64,000 bases of DNA from Bacteroidaceae bacterium (GTDB taxonomy: Bacteria > Bacteroidota > Bacteroidia > Bacteroidales > Bacteroidaceae). The position numbers and the translations under genes are program-made. Under the pieces are notes generated by a model that worked only from the letters and a program-made list of their open reading frames with translations, was not told the DNA's origin and did not search any database. Each line of letters begins with the position of its first letter. Positions within the stretch are counted from its first letter, which is position 1. Shown here piece by piece: positions 52,921-62,800 of the stretch. Location: contig JAFROT010000034.1 in the NCBI GenBank assembly GCA_017429525.1, positions 1-64,000 on the forward strand, read 5' to 3'.

Positions 52921-55128
52921 ATGGTAAAAATTCAACAATCAAAAAACACACCACTGAAAAGCCGCACCTGGAAAGCACCAACAACGGCAAACATGATGTT
53001 CACGATCGAGAAGCCCTATGGCGCCAACCGCACTTCGCTGCGCGGTATTACGCTCGACGACTTCTTCGCTCTGTTGCACGACGGCCCGCATCGCGAGGCA
53101 GTCGAGACGCTACGCAGCGAGCTGCCCACCTCGCGTGGCCTCACCAGCGAGCACCCCGAGATTTGGCGCGTCGGGCGCATCATCCCCTCGTGCTTCGTGC
53201 GCAACCAGCAAGGCAAGCGTTCGGCACGCATCTTCAACGGCGTCGTCCTGCTCGACATCCAGGACGTCTATTCGCCCGAGGAGGTGGCACGTCTCAAGCA
53301 AGCAGCCTCCTCGCTGCCCACCACCCTCGCCGCCTTCGTCGGTTCCAGCGGCATGAGCCTCAAGGTGCTTGTGCGCTACTGGTCAGCTGATGGAGTGCTG
53401 TCGCGCGAGTGGAGCGAGGTCGAGGCCTTACACGCCGCCGCCTATGAGCAGGCACGCCGTCTCTATGCCGCCGTCCTGGAGCGTACGATTAAAGAACCCG
53501 CGAAGGTGTCGATGTTCAACAGCTTCCGAATGACCATCGACCCCAATCCCTACTGGGCTCCCGGGGCTGTGCCCCTGAAGGTGGTGGCGGGCGGACCTGC
53601 ACGCCCCACCCCTGTCGAGCCCTCGCAGGTCCCTCCTACCGACAGCCGCCACTATCGCTACTACAGCCAGCGCTTTGACAAAGCCTACTCCGAGGTGCTG
53701 CAGCGATTCCGTCAGGAAGGGCGTGACGCCTCCATCGAGGCCGATGCCTTCATGCAAGCCGTCACACAGCGATGCTTCGAACTGCAGCTGCCCTTGGCCG
53801 AGACACGTATGCGCATCGTCCGTGGCGAACCCGAGGAACGTGCGCGCGAGTGGACCTACTATGTCAACGACTATTACGCCCGTCACGCCTCAACGGATGC
53901 TGACGATGCCGACGACCCCGTTGGCGCACGCGCCATGGTGCGCATGATCAGTTCGTCCTACGAGCTCTTCCGCAACCCCATCGACGGTGCCACCTACTTC
54001 AGGCCCCGCACCACCACAGGCCGTTGGCAGCTCCTCGACAAGAGCGCCCAGGCCTCCATTGAGTTCGAGGTCCTGGAGGCCGGCCTGGTCAAGTCCGTTC
54101 GCCTCGTGCGTACCTATCTGCAGAGCGGACACATCCCTATGCGCAACCCCTTGAGCGAGTTCCTCGGCAGCGTGCGCGGGCAGTGGGATGGGCAAGACCG
54201 CATCACTCAGCTCGCACGTTGCGTCGCTACGGGCAATCCCCTCTGGGAGCGTGCCTTCTACATCTGGTTCCTCGCGATGGTGCAGCAGTGGCTGGGCCTC
54301 CACCCCGAGCACGGCAATGCCGTAGCCCCTCTCCTCTGCGGAGCGCAGGGCACGGGCAAGAGCACCTTCTGTCGCGCACTCCTCCCCGACATGCTTCGCT
54401 GGGGCTACCTCGACCATATCGACCTCACGCGCACCACGCAGCTCATGCGTTTCATGTCGCAGACGTTGCTCATCAATATCGATGAGTTCGACCAGTACCG
54501 AGGCAATGCCCAGCGCGGGCCGCTCAAGAATCTCTTCCAGCAAGCGGACATTCGCACGACGCGTCCTTGGGGACAACACCTCGAGGTGCGGCCTCGCCTG
54601 GCCTCGTTCATCGCCACCTGCAACCCTACCGAAGTGCTCTTCGACGAGACCGGCACGCGTCGCTTCATCTGCGTGCGTGTCGACGCCCCTATCGTCTTGC
54701 CTGCTTACATCGACTACGAGCAACTCTACGCCCAGGCTGTCGATCAGATCTACGACCGCCGCAACAGCCCCGGCAGCTATGCCGACGACGACCCTACGGG
54801 CCGATGCTACTTCACCGTCGAAGAGCAAGACGACATCGAGCGCAACAACAGCCATTTCCGCATCTACAGCTATGCCATCGAGCGATTCCGCGATGCTTTC
54901 GAACCGCAGGCCGACCAACGGCGCCGTGGGGCCGACACCGTGGAGCTGTCGTTTGCCGGCATCATCGACTACATCGACCGCCACTCCCAAAACCGCCTCT
55001 CGCGTGAGGAACGACAGCAGTTGCGCGCTCACATCACGCGACTCGTCAACGAGGGACAGCTCGCTCGCCGACGCTCCAACAAAGGTGTTGTCTACCATCT
55101 TGCGCGCCGTTCTTTGCCCGTCATTTGA
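52921..55128 (+). CDS. VirE_N (BT4734-like) and VapE-type primase-helicase
   Basis: 735 residues from the ATG at 52921. An ATG at 52882 is possible. The N-terminal third (about 35-220) is the BT4734-like VirE_N domain: VLLDIQDVYSPEEVARLKQ, FVGSSGMSLKVLVRY, FNSFRMTIDPNPYW, related to primase folds. The C-terminal half is the VapE-like P-loop domain: LLCGAQGTGKSTFCRALL (Walker A), LLINIDEFDQYR (Walker B) and SFIATCNPTEVLFDETGTRRF (sensor-like). The end looks like a winged-helix tail. Such proteins serve replication of phage satellites, plasmids and integrated elements. Here it is alone within two inverted repeats, next to an HU-HIG gene. Confidence 0.9.
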   Translation: MVKIQQSKNTPLKSRTWKAPTTANMMFTIEKPYGANRTSLRGITLDDFFALLHDGPHREAVETLRSELPTSRGLTSEHPEIWRVGRIIPSCFVRNQQGKRSARIFNGVVLLDIQDVYSPEEVARLKQAASSLPTTLAAFVGSSGMSLKVLVRYWSADGVLSREWSEVEALHAAAYEQARRLYAAVLERTIKEPAKVSMFNSFRMTIDPNPYWAPGAVPLKVVAGGPARPTPVEPSQVPPTDSRHYRYYSQRFDKAYSEVLQRFRQEGRDASIEADAFMQAVTQRCFELQLPLAETRMRIVRGEPEERAREWTYYVNDYYARHASTDADDADDPVGARAMVRMISSSYELFRNPIDGATYFRPRTTTGRWQLLDKSAQASIEFEVLEAGLVKSVRLVRTYLQSGHIPMRNPLSEFLGSVRGQWDGQDRITQLARCVATGNPLWERAFYIWFLAMVQQWLGLHPEHGNAVAPLLCGAQGTGKSTFCRALLPDMLRWGYLDHIDLTRTTQLMRFMSQTLLINIDEFDQYRGNAQRGPLKNLFQQADIRTTRPWGQHLEVRPRLASFIATCNPTEVLFDETGTRRFICVRVDAPIVLPAYIDYEQLYAQAVDQIYDRRNSPGSYADDDPTGRCYFTVEEQDDIERNNSHFRIYSYAIERFRDAFEPQADQRRRGADTVELSFAGIIDYIDRHSQNRLSREERQQLRAHITRLVNEGQLARRRSNKGVVYHLARRSLPVI

Positions 55129-55185
55129 ACGACTTTTGCTCATAACAATAGCATTTTGACACCAAAAATCAACAGTTTTCACCCT

Positions 55186-55291
55186 AAAACTACACTTTAG
55201 CACCCTAAACTACACCCAAACTACACCGCTTTTGCGATGCCTAAGCATTTGAGAACCATAGTGATGAATGAAAAAGAGTGCTAAAGTGTAG
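55186..55291. repeat. Right 106-bp inverted repeat
   Basis: Mirror copy of the left repeat. CTACACTTTAGCAC at 55190-55203 and GTGCTAAAGTGTAG at 55278-55291. It ends 29 bp before the HU-HIG start codon, so it could also regulate that gene. Confidence 0.85.
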
Positions 55292-55320
55292 TTACAAAAC
55301 AATTTTTTTCTCACGCGAAT

Positions 55321-55959
55321 ATGTCTAACTTCAGTAAAATCCACTTTTCAGTTGCCAACCACGCCTCCGTCACCGGAGAGCATAACCTTGTACCCCGTCT
55401 GCATGCGGGCAGCCCTGAGAACCTCGCCGAGCGCTACGACGACCTCCCTTGGCAGACGCCTCTCACGAAGGGAACCCTCTATGTGAGTCTCGACGAGATA
55501 CGTCGTACCCTTCTGCATCTCATGGCCAACGGTTCCCCCGTGACCATCCCTTTCCTCGGCACCTTCACCCTCACGCTCGGTGGTGACGTCCATATCGAGA
55601 ATGGCCACTATCAGGGGCACGACGTCCACGTCGACGGCATCCGCTTCACGCCCGATGCAGACTTCCTACGTGAACTGCGCGCCCTGAGCGTCGACCAGGA
55701 TCCCCTGCCACTCACCCCCTACGTTGACGATGAACGCCTCAACGCTGTCCTCGACGGGCTTTTCGGCGACGCAGCCGCCTCGGACACAACCTCATCTGAC
55801 GAATCTCGCACCATCACCCATGCCGACCTCTATCGTGCCTTCGACGGAACCCTCTCTCATCACCGTATCTTCGACATCCTCAACCGCCTCGTCGCCGAGC
55901 ACCGCCTCACACGCGAAGGCTCCCGCAACCAAACCCGCTATCGCCGCTACACAAGTTAA
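55321..55959 (+). CDS. HU-HIG domain DNA-binding protein
   Basis: 212 residues. N-terminal HU-like domain (about 15-125): DLPWQTPLTKGTLYVSLDEIRRTLLHLM, TIPFLGTFTLTLGG, HVDGIRFTPDADFLRELR. This is the Bacteroidetes HU-HIG type. The C-terminal part (about 150-212) looks like a winged-helix (HADLYRAFDGTLSHHRIFDILNRLV). Typically a neighbour of BT4734-like genes by my recollection. Its start is 29 bp after the right inverted repeat. Role: DNA binding, perhaps with the primase; inferred. Confidence 0.82.
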   Translation: MSNFSKIHFSVANHASVTGEHNLVPRLHAGSPENLAERYDDLPWQTPLTKGTLYVSLDEIRRTLLHLMANGSPVTIPFLGTFTLTLGGDVHIENGHYQGHDVHVDGIRFTPDADFLRELRALSVDQDPLPLTPYVDDERLNAVLDGLFGDAAASDTTSSDESRTITHADLYRAFDGTLSHHRIFDILNRLVAEHRLTREGSRNQTRYRRYTS

Positions 55960-55983
55960 TAAGTATAAAAACTCCCTCCATTT

Positions 55984-56014
55984 TTTGCCACTCTGCAGAG
56001 TTTCCGTATCTTTG
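55984..56014 (+). promoter_or_regulatory. Promoter reading into the CRISPR array
   Basis: TTTG at 55984-55987 and TATCTTTG at 56007-56014, 23 bp between starts. Transcription would begin about 40 nt before the first repeat and run in the crRNA direction. Confidence 0.6.
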
Positions 56015-56057
56015 TGCCCAGTTAACAGAGATCTTTGACATTTTAGCTATTATGGAA

Positions 56058-58333
56058 GAAAGATATTGCTTGAAATTCTTCATCTTTGAACCATCATAAA
56101 CACCATAAGTGAGCATATAGCCCTTCACAGCCTTGTTGTGAATTGCTTGAAATTCTTCATCTTTGAACCATCATAAACACCTCTATCGTCCCTTATACCA
56201 ACAAGCAGGGCGTTGTGAATTGCTTGAAATTCTTCATCTTTGAACCATCATAAACACCTCCTATTTGAATTGCCGAGATGCGGAGCACGTTGTGAATTGC
56301 TTGAAATTCTTCATCTTTGAACCATCATAAACACCCCTTTGCCCTCGAGAACCCGACAGCCCGACGTTGTGAATTGCTTGAAATTCTTCATCTTTGAACC
56401 ATCATAAACACCGCGATTGTGCAGAGTATGATGAACTCATTGGTTGTGAATTGCTTGAAATTCTTCATCTTTGAACCATCATAAACACCTCACCAGTCGG
56501 CTGCTATTGTTGGTGAAGTGTTGTGAATTGCTTGAAATTCTTCATCTTTGAACCATCATAAACACCGCAGTCGGTGATGCGCTTCGCCACCTGTAGGTTG
56601 TGAATTGCTTGAAATTCTTCATCTTTGAACCATCATAAACACCTAACGACATAATGATTACGAAGATGAAGAAGTTGTGAATTGCTTGAAATTCTTCATC
56701 TTTGAACCATCATAAACACCTTGACGCCTAACTTGCCGCCGAGCTGGTCCGTTGTGAATTGCTTGAAATTCTTCATCTTTGAACCATCATAAACACCAAC
56801 GTCGGCTCTTCATTCAGGTGCTTGGTCGTTGTGAATTGCTTGAAATTCTTCATCTTTGAACCATCATAAACACCGGATTGCCCATTTGAGATAATGGATG
56901 GCCCGTTGTGAATTGCTTGAAATTCTTCATCTTTGAACCATCATAAACACCCCTCAAAAAATTAAATGTTATGTTACTTAGTTGTGAATTGCTTGAAATT
57001 CTTCATCTTTGAACCATCATAAACACCGTTCGATCCCCACGAAAACGAATAAAAACTGTTGTGAATTGCTTGAAATTCTTCATCTTTGAACCATCATAAA
57101 CACCTTTCCTCGTAATGGCAACCGAAGTTGAGCATGTTGTGAATTGCTTGAAATTCTTCATCTTTGAACCATCATAAACACCGAATTACACGAATTTACA
57201 CGAATTGATAGGTTGTGAATTGCTTGAAATTCTTCATCTTTGAACCATCATAAACACCAACTCAGTCTGCATGGCTCAGCACAGGCCGGTTGTGAATTGC
57301 TTGAAATTCTTCATCTTTGAACCATCATAAACACCCGTTATCGCAACAGCGATACCGACACATTGTTGTGAATTGCTTGAAATTCTTCATCTTTGAACCA
57401 TCATAAACACCCCAGGCGTGCATCGAGACACCGGGCACAGAGTTGTGAATTGCTTGAAATTCTTCATCTTTGAACCATCATAAACACCGCCGTGCCAAGA
57501 ATGCCTACAAATGGACACGTTGTGAATTGCTTGAAATTCTTCATCTTTGAACCATCATAAACACCACGGCTACGCAGACCCTCTCCACAATGCTGTTGTG
57601 AATTGCTTGAAATTCTTCATCTTTGAACCATCATAAACACCCCCCGAACATTGCACCCAAGGCATCCGCACGTTGTGAATTGCTTGAAATTCTTCATCTT
57701 TGAACCATCATAAACACCGTTCAACCGCGTGTTCTGCAACATCGAACTGTTGTGAATTGCTTGAAATTCTTCATCTTTGAACCATCATAAACACCAAATT
57801 CCTATCTTGTGCAAATATAGCATAAGTTGTGAATTGCTTGAAATTCTTCATCTTTGAACCATCATAAACACCATGACCGCCACCGCAAACGTGGCCAGTA
57901 TTGTTGTGAATTGCTTGAAATTCTTCATCTTTGAACCATCATAAACACCAATGAGGTAGGAGTTAACAAGGGGGGTAGTGTTGTGAATTGCTTGAAATTC
58001 TTCATCTTTGAACCATCATAAACACCAGGACGCGGGAGGCAATTCGACTTACCTCGTTGTGAATTGCTTGAAATTCTTCATCTTTGAACCATCATAAACA
58101 CCCCAGTTCGGACTGAGGAATTTTACATGGATGTTGTGAATTGCTTGAAATTCTTCATCTTTGAACCATCATAAACACCCTGACCACAAACAACCCAAAC
58201 AATAACCCTGTTGTGAATTGCTTGAAATTCTTCATCTTTGAACCATCATAAACACCGCCTGCAGCGCAGAGCGCAAAGGTTTTAAAGTTGTGAATTGCTT
58301 GAAATTCTTCATCTTTGAACCATCATAAACACC
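56058..58333 (+). CRISPR. Type II-C CRISPR array, 30 repeats and 29 spacers
   Basis: Repeat of 47 bp beginning GTTGTGAATTGCTTGAAATT and ending AACCATCATAAACACC. Units start at 56058, 56135, 56212 and so on every 77 bp, with four 29-bp exceptions among 30-bp spacers (before 56981, 57365, 57595 and 58056). All repeats from 56135 onward appear identical. The first (56058-56104) differs in its first eight bases. Each repeat contains CATCTTTG at positions 24-31 and GTTG at 1-4, a promoter-like arrangement. The array lies downstream of cas2 on the opposite strand. Orientation is set by analogy to other type II-C repeats that begin GTTGT. The tracrRNA was not found in the window. Confidence 0.98.
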
Positions 58334-58404
58334 ACGATGTTGGTAAGATGGTATTAATCAAAGATTTAATGCGAAAATTAAGATTAAAAAAACTGTTTAT
58401 GATT
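58334..58404. other. AT-rich region between array and cas2
   Basis: Contains CTGTTTATGATTG at 58393-58405, which matches most of the complement of the repeat end. It could be a leader, a repeat remnant, or neither. Confidence 0.35.
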
Positions 58405-58442
58405 GATAGCGGATTTCTACCTTTGTGGTGAAATCCGCTATC
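58405..58442 (-). terminator. Hairpin after cas2
   Basis: GATAGCGGATTTC pairs with GAAATCCGCTATC around a 12-base loop, 14 bp after the cas2 stop. On the minus strand seven T residues follow about 14 bases later. Probable terminator for the cas operon. Confidence 0.6.
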
Positions 58443-58456
58443 GCAAAGATGGTTGT

Positions 58457-58804
58457 TCAGAAGAGTTCAAGTTGCTGGCCAGGTGTTGATGGTGCCGTCT
58501 CTTTCTTTCCATAAAAGAGCTTGATGTCAGCAAATTGTTTGTCAGTTATACCCAATATACCAACATTGCCATATTCGGGAAGTGCAGATTGGACACGCTT
58601 AATGTGAACGTCCATGTTCTCACGGCTGGCACAATGTCGGATGTAGATGGAGAATTGGAACATCGTGAAGCCGTCGCCCATGATGTCCTTTCGGAATTTT
58701 GCAGCAGCTTTGCGCTCTTTCTTGGTGTCGGTGGGGAGGTCAAAGAATACGAGAATCCACATTACACGGTACTGGCTGAAACGTGAAGAGTCTGAGACAA
58801 TCAT
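58457..58804 (-). CDS. cas2: CRISPR-associated endonuclease Cas2
   Basis: 115 residues, ferredoxin-like fold. MWILVFFDLPTDTKKERKAAAKFRKDIMGDGFTMFQFSIYIRHC is the family N-terminus, with the Asp after FF. The 14 residues before Met15 may or may not be translated. With Cas1 it forms the spacer-acquisition complex. It begins 4 bp after the cas1 stop. Confidence 0.95.
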   Translation of the reverse strand: MIVSDSSRFSQYRVMWILVFFDLPTDTKKERKAAAKFRKDIMGDGFTMFQFSIYIRHCASRENMDVHIKRVQSALPEYGNVGILGITDKQFADIKLFYGKKETAPSTPGQQLELF

Positions 58805-58808
58805 AACT

Positions 58809-59747
58809 TTATCCTTCCATTTGTGGATAACTCACTTTGCGTAACTCTCCGCTAAAGCACTTGTATAGTGAGGCCGTGGTCTGCGTAGCGGCTATCAGCA
58901 GAGGGCTGCGCTTGCCGTCGATGATGACGTCCAAGACGGGGATGTTCAGAAGTTCGGCCTTCAGCTCTTTGGTGAGCTCTGAATAGTCGGCATACTTGTG
59001 GATGATTTTGATGACGAGCTCATCCACATAAGGACGATAAGGTTCCATAACGTCATCTGCGAGGCAATAGGCGTTGTAGCGATTGTGGTGGTGGATTCCT
59101 AATGTTGGCAATAATCCACTTCCAACGAGTGCACGTGCGATAACGGCTCGAAGGATGGCATAACCATAGTTCAGGAGGTTGTTGGGCGGTTCGCCGTCGC
59201 GTCCGCGCACGAAGTTGGGAATCTGTGGGAAGAGGTTTCGCCAATAGTAAGCCGCGGCCCTTGCTTCGAGGTTGTCGGCATCGCCGCTGCGCACCTCATC
59301 CACCCATACTTGCATACAACGTGTCTCAGCCTCAGTATGACGACGCAGCACAACCTCCTGGTTGGCTATTTTCTGTCGGATGGTCTGCTGCCAAAGTTGT
59401 TTGCGTAAAGGCAGAGAGGCATCAAGTTGGTCGCGAAAGCGTTCATTTTGGAGCGTGTTGCCATAGAGTGGCAGCATCAATCCCGTGGGCATATTGCGGC
59501 TGTCGCAGGTGATGAGGGCTGCGTTGTTCTCCAGCAGTGCTTCCATGACTCCCGTTGTGATGGTAATGCGTTTGTTGTCGAGAACAACTACGCCAATGTC
59601 TTCAATCGGGATGGTACGCTCGTTCATACGCTTGAACTCAGGCGTCAAGGTGTCATTATTTTCCACATCTGGAATCTGAATGACTAATTGTTTGTTGCGC
59701 AGGCTAAGGTAAGCCGGATTGGAGAAGCAAAGCGTTTTCTTGATCAT
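58809..59747 (-). CDS. cas1: CRISPR-associated endonuclease Cas1, type II
   Basis: 312 residues from the ATG at 59747 (MIKKTLCFSNPAYLS). An upstream TTG would add 10 residues and overlap a hairpin, so it is rejected. The metal-binding residues are in NYGYAILRAVIARALVGSGLLPTLGIHHHN (Glu/His region) and LADDVMEPYRPYVDELV. It integrates new spacers with Cas2. Confidence 0.96.
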   Translation of the reverse strand: MIKKTLCFSNPAYLSLRNKQLVIQIPDVENNDTLTPEFKRMNERTIPIEDIGVVVLDNKRITITTGVMEALLENNAALITCDSRNMPTGLMLPLYGNTLQNERFRDQLDASLPLRKQLWQQTIRQKIANQEVVLRRHTEAETRCMQVWVDEVRSGDADNLEARAAAYYWRNLFPQIPNFVRGRDGEPPNNLLNYGYAILRAVIARALVGSGLLPTLGIHHHNRYNAYCLADDVMEPYRPYVDELVIKIIHKYADYSELTKELKAELLNIPVLDVIIDGKRSPLLIAATQTTASLYKCFSGELRKVSYPQMEG

Positions 59748-59767
59748 AGCATGTTGGAAAAAGTAAA

Positions 59768-59791
59768 GAGCCTGCAAAAGTATGCAGGCTC
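59768..59791 (-). terminator. Terminator-like hairpin between cas9 and cas1
   Basis: GAGCCTGCA pairs with TGCAGGCTC around a six-base loop. On the minus strand it is followed by TTTACTTTTT. It lies in the 56-bp gap after the cas9 stop, so it could reduce expression of cas1-cas2. Confidence 0.6.
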
Positions 59792-59803
59792 AAAAGATTA
59801 TGG

Positions 59804-62800
59804 TTATGATTCTTTAGATGGGAGGATATTACCGAGATGATTGACGCGGACTTTAACGATTCCTTCGAGGGCTTGTAGCGAATTAATTCGTTTAAACGAT
59901 AAACCCTTGAGCTCTTTATTGTCATCCACGGTCGTTTCTAGATGATGTCTAAAGAAATAATCTCTTCCACCTTCTGTCTTTGACATCTTCTGCACCCTAT
60001 ACAAATGCTTACTAATCTCCGCCTTATTATTCGGATCGAACAAATCAATCGCTTTCGGGTCGAAACCATGTTCAATATCAGGGAAGATGAAGTATTCGTT
60101 CTGTTTCATGGAGAAAAGGAACTTCCAACCTTCAGCAGCATTGTATTCAGTGTCAACTACGGGGATACCAAGTGCCTTGCGCGTAGTTGCTTCCAAGAAT
60201 GAAACGGCATCGTCTTGTAAATTACCCTCAGCATCCCGATACACGGCAATATGATGGGTGCTGGCTGTTTGCACAAAATCTACAGGTCGTTTCTTTCCCT
60301 CGCTGTCCGTGATCACTTTCCCGAAGTGGTCTTTGGCTTCATGCAAAGAAATGGCGCTGAGAACTCCACGGATGCGGACACTCTTGATGGTGATGCCTTT
60401 TTCTTTATTCAGGTAGATGGGATTCTCGTCAAGGTTAGCGAATGCTTTCTTTGGGTCACCACCGAACTCGTCGAGGCGTGCTTGCAGAATTCGATGTACA
60501 CCCGCGTCGATGACCTTGTCCAGCTTGAGATCTGGAGAAACAGGTTTGCGGATGGGGTAGTAGTCCTCGAAATAGACGAGTTTCACGCGTAATGGTACTT
60601 GCTCGGCGTGTTGCTCGTTGAGCCAGATGGGATTCTTCTCGGGTGAATTCTTGCCCGTGAATGCTTTCTTGGGGTCGTTGCCGAATTGTGCTAAGCGGGC
60701 AATGACGGCATCGCGATACATCTTCTTGGCAATCAGCGTGGCGCGGTCTGGAGTCATTTTACCATCTACTTTTACCTTTTCCGAGATACGATGCAGCGTG
60801 TGGCCATAGATGGTTTCGTTGTGTAGTTGTCCACGGGGTGTTAGTTGGATTTTCTTATTGGTGCCACCTTTTGTCTTAAACTTGTTGACATTCTGGGTCA
60901 TCACCTTGTTCTTGGCTTTGATGGAGATGAGGATGTCTTCGAGTTGGCGCTTAGCTTCTGCCCGGAACACGTCAAGGGGCATTGGAGCGCGGAAACGCAA
61001 TTTGCCATGGCTGTCGCGATAGAGGTATTTCTGCTCAATGCCATAGATGCTGCTGCTTTTATCACTCCGCGCATTGAGGTTGTTGAGGTACTGAATGAAG
61101 GCAGGATGGGTGAAGGCAATGGTCAGTGCATCCATGGCATGGTGGCGATGGTCGTTTCGTTTGGTCCAATCTTTGATGCGTCGGATCTCACGTCCATCCT
61201 TGTCTTTATAGGTTTCAGTAAGGCCAAGACGATTATATTTGTCCCAGTTGAGCTCCTGCATGACATCTACGAGTTGCCAGTCTTCGCGCAGGCGGTCGGT
61301 GATACTGCCGATGGTGGGAATGACCTGTGGCACCATGTCCTCCAGAATCTCACGTGCTTTCTTGGCAATGTACTGCGAGTTGCGCAAGTCGCGATCGATG
61401 AAGCCGTCGGGAATGTCGGCTTCGCGCATGAGCAATTTATCGTGCTTGGCTTTGCCGATGATGCCTTGCTTGTAGAGATTGTCAATTTTCGTTTTGTACT
61501 CGGACGCTTTCTCCTCACCCCATTTGCCAAGGATGTAGTCGTAGGCGGTGGCGTTGCTCTTTTCGATATTGATGCCACGTGCTTCCAAAGTCTTATTAGA
61601 GAAGGAATCATCGAAAAGTCGAGCCTGCGGAATGATGTGCTCTATGTCGAAGTTCTTGCTGAAAAGTTGGTCGCGAGGGATATAAGTGTCAGAGTAAAGC
61701 GTTTTGAAGCCGTTGTCCTTCAGCTCCATATAAAGCTTATATCGAATGATGTCATTGCGGCTGACGTGTTGGATGCCGAACTCTGATTCAAGCTCTTCAC
61801 GATATTTCTCATTCATGAGGTTTGCCGCGTTGATGTCTGAAGTTGTTTTTTCGCGTTCCTTGGCACTCTGTTTCAAGTCGCGTGCCAACTCAATTCGGAT
61901 TTCATCTGGCTTCCCATATTCTTCAACGACAGCATTGACGACATTGATCATCTGATTGAGAATTTTTTCTACGACGGGATTGCGGAGGGCATTGCGAGGC
62001 AACAGTTCGAGGCGGTCTAAGTAGTTGCGGTTGGCGAGTTCCTCCTTGGTACGTGAGCGTTCGGAGTGGCGATAACCTGCATACTCACATGCTATGCTAT
62101 AATCATTACCTGCTTTCATGAACGGCAGAATCTTGCGCATGGCTTTGGCGCTGAGGCTTCCGTAATCCTCTTGGAACGTGACATTTGCCAGCACTTGAGC
62201 ATATTCGCGGTCGCAATGACAGAGGCTTTGCAGCTTGGCAATCAATGCATCCGTGCCAGTTTTGGAATTGTCGCCTTCGTAGGAATACAACAGATGCCAA
62301 AGTTGGTAAAGGGGCTGTTGGTCAAAGGCATGGCCCTCAAGTTCTGCATCGAAATGAAGAATGTCTGTGTTAATACCAATAGCCTTGAAGACCAATCCTG
62401 TCACTTCTTCAATCTCTATAGCCTTCAATTTCTTGATGTCGTACTCTTCGTGTCCGGAGAGTGCGATAATGCTGAAGAAGGCTTGGTAAAGTGCAGACAA
62501 AGTGCGGTTGCCCTCTACTTCCTTATAGTTGAGGTCATATTTCTTGGCTGCTTTTCCAAAGAGTATGTTAAGTACTTCGCGCTTGGATAGCTTCTCTTTA
62601 TATTGTAGTTCGCGCGCGAGCGATTCTTTCTCTTCGAGGTCGAGGAAACGTCTTTTCTCGGTGGCGGAGAAGAGGTCTTCACCTGCATCTTCGAATTCTA
62701 CTTGCAGGTTGTTGAGTACTTGCCAGACCTTAAACTCCTGAAACAGAGGTGAGGACTTGGGGCAAACCTTGAGGCCTACTGTCTTATTACGTGTCTTTCC

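Larger units (their letters stand above)
52636..55291. mobile_element. Inverted-repeat-bounded primase cassette
   Basis: A 2656-bp unit bounded by two 106-bp inverted repeats. The outer 18 bp (CTACACTTTAGCACTCTT at 52636-52653, and its complement at 55274-55291) and the inner 43 bp (52699-52741 and 55186-55228) are identical in opposite orientation. The 45-bp spacers between them have the same length and are diverged but alignable. One gene, the VirE_N/VapE protein, fills the unit. No transposase or target duplication is seen. It may be a mobile or formerly mobile unit, or the repeats may be operators or replication sites. Confidence 0.5.

Noticed and set aside
53890-55203. 437-codon minus-strand frame opposite the primase gene
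   Set aside because: Covers the P-loop domain of the real gene in antisense and has no recognisable motif.
52626-55301. Target-site duplication around the inverted-repeat unit
   Set aside because: The bases directly outside the two repeats (AGCAC and TTACA) do not match.
51863-55959. Complete prophage or integrative element
   Set aside because: No integrase, relaxase, capsid or attachment site could be recognised; only the primase and HU-HIG genes are element-like.
56058-58333. Spacers targeting this window
   Set aside because: By eye no spacer matches other parts of the window beyond about 12 bases; a proper search was not possible.
58393-58442. Possible antirepeat or tracrRNA next to cas2
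   Set aside because: Only about 12 bases match the complement of the repeat's far end, whereas an antirepeat should pair with the repeat's GTTGTGAA side; the rest is a simple hairpin.
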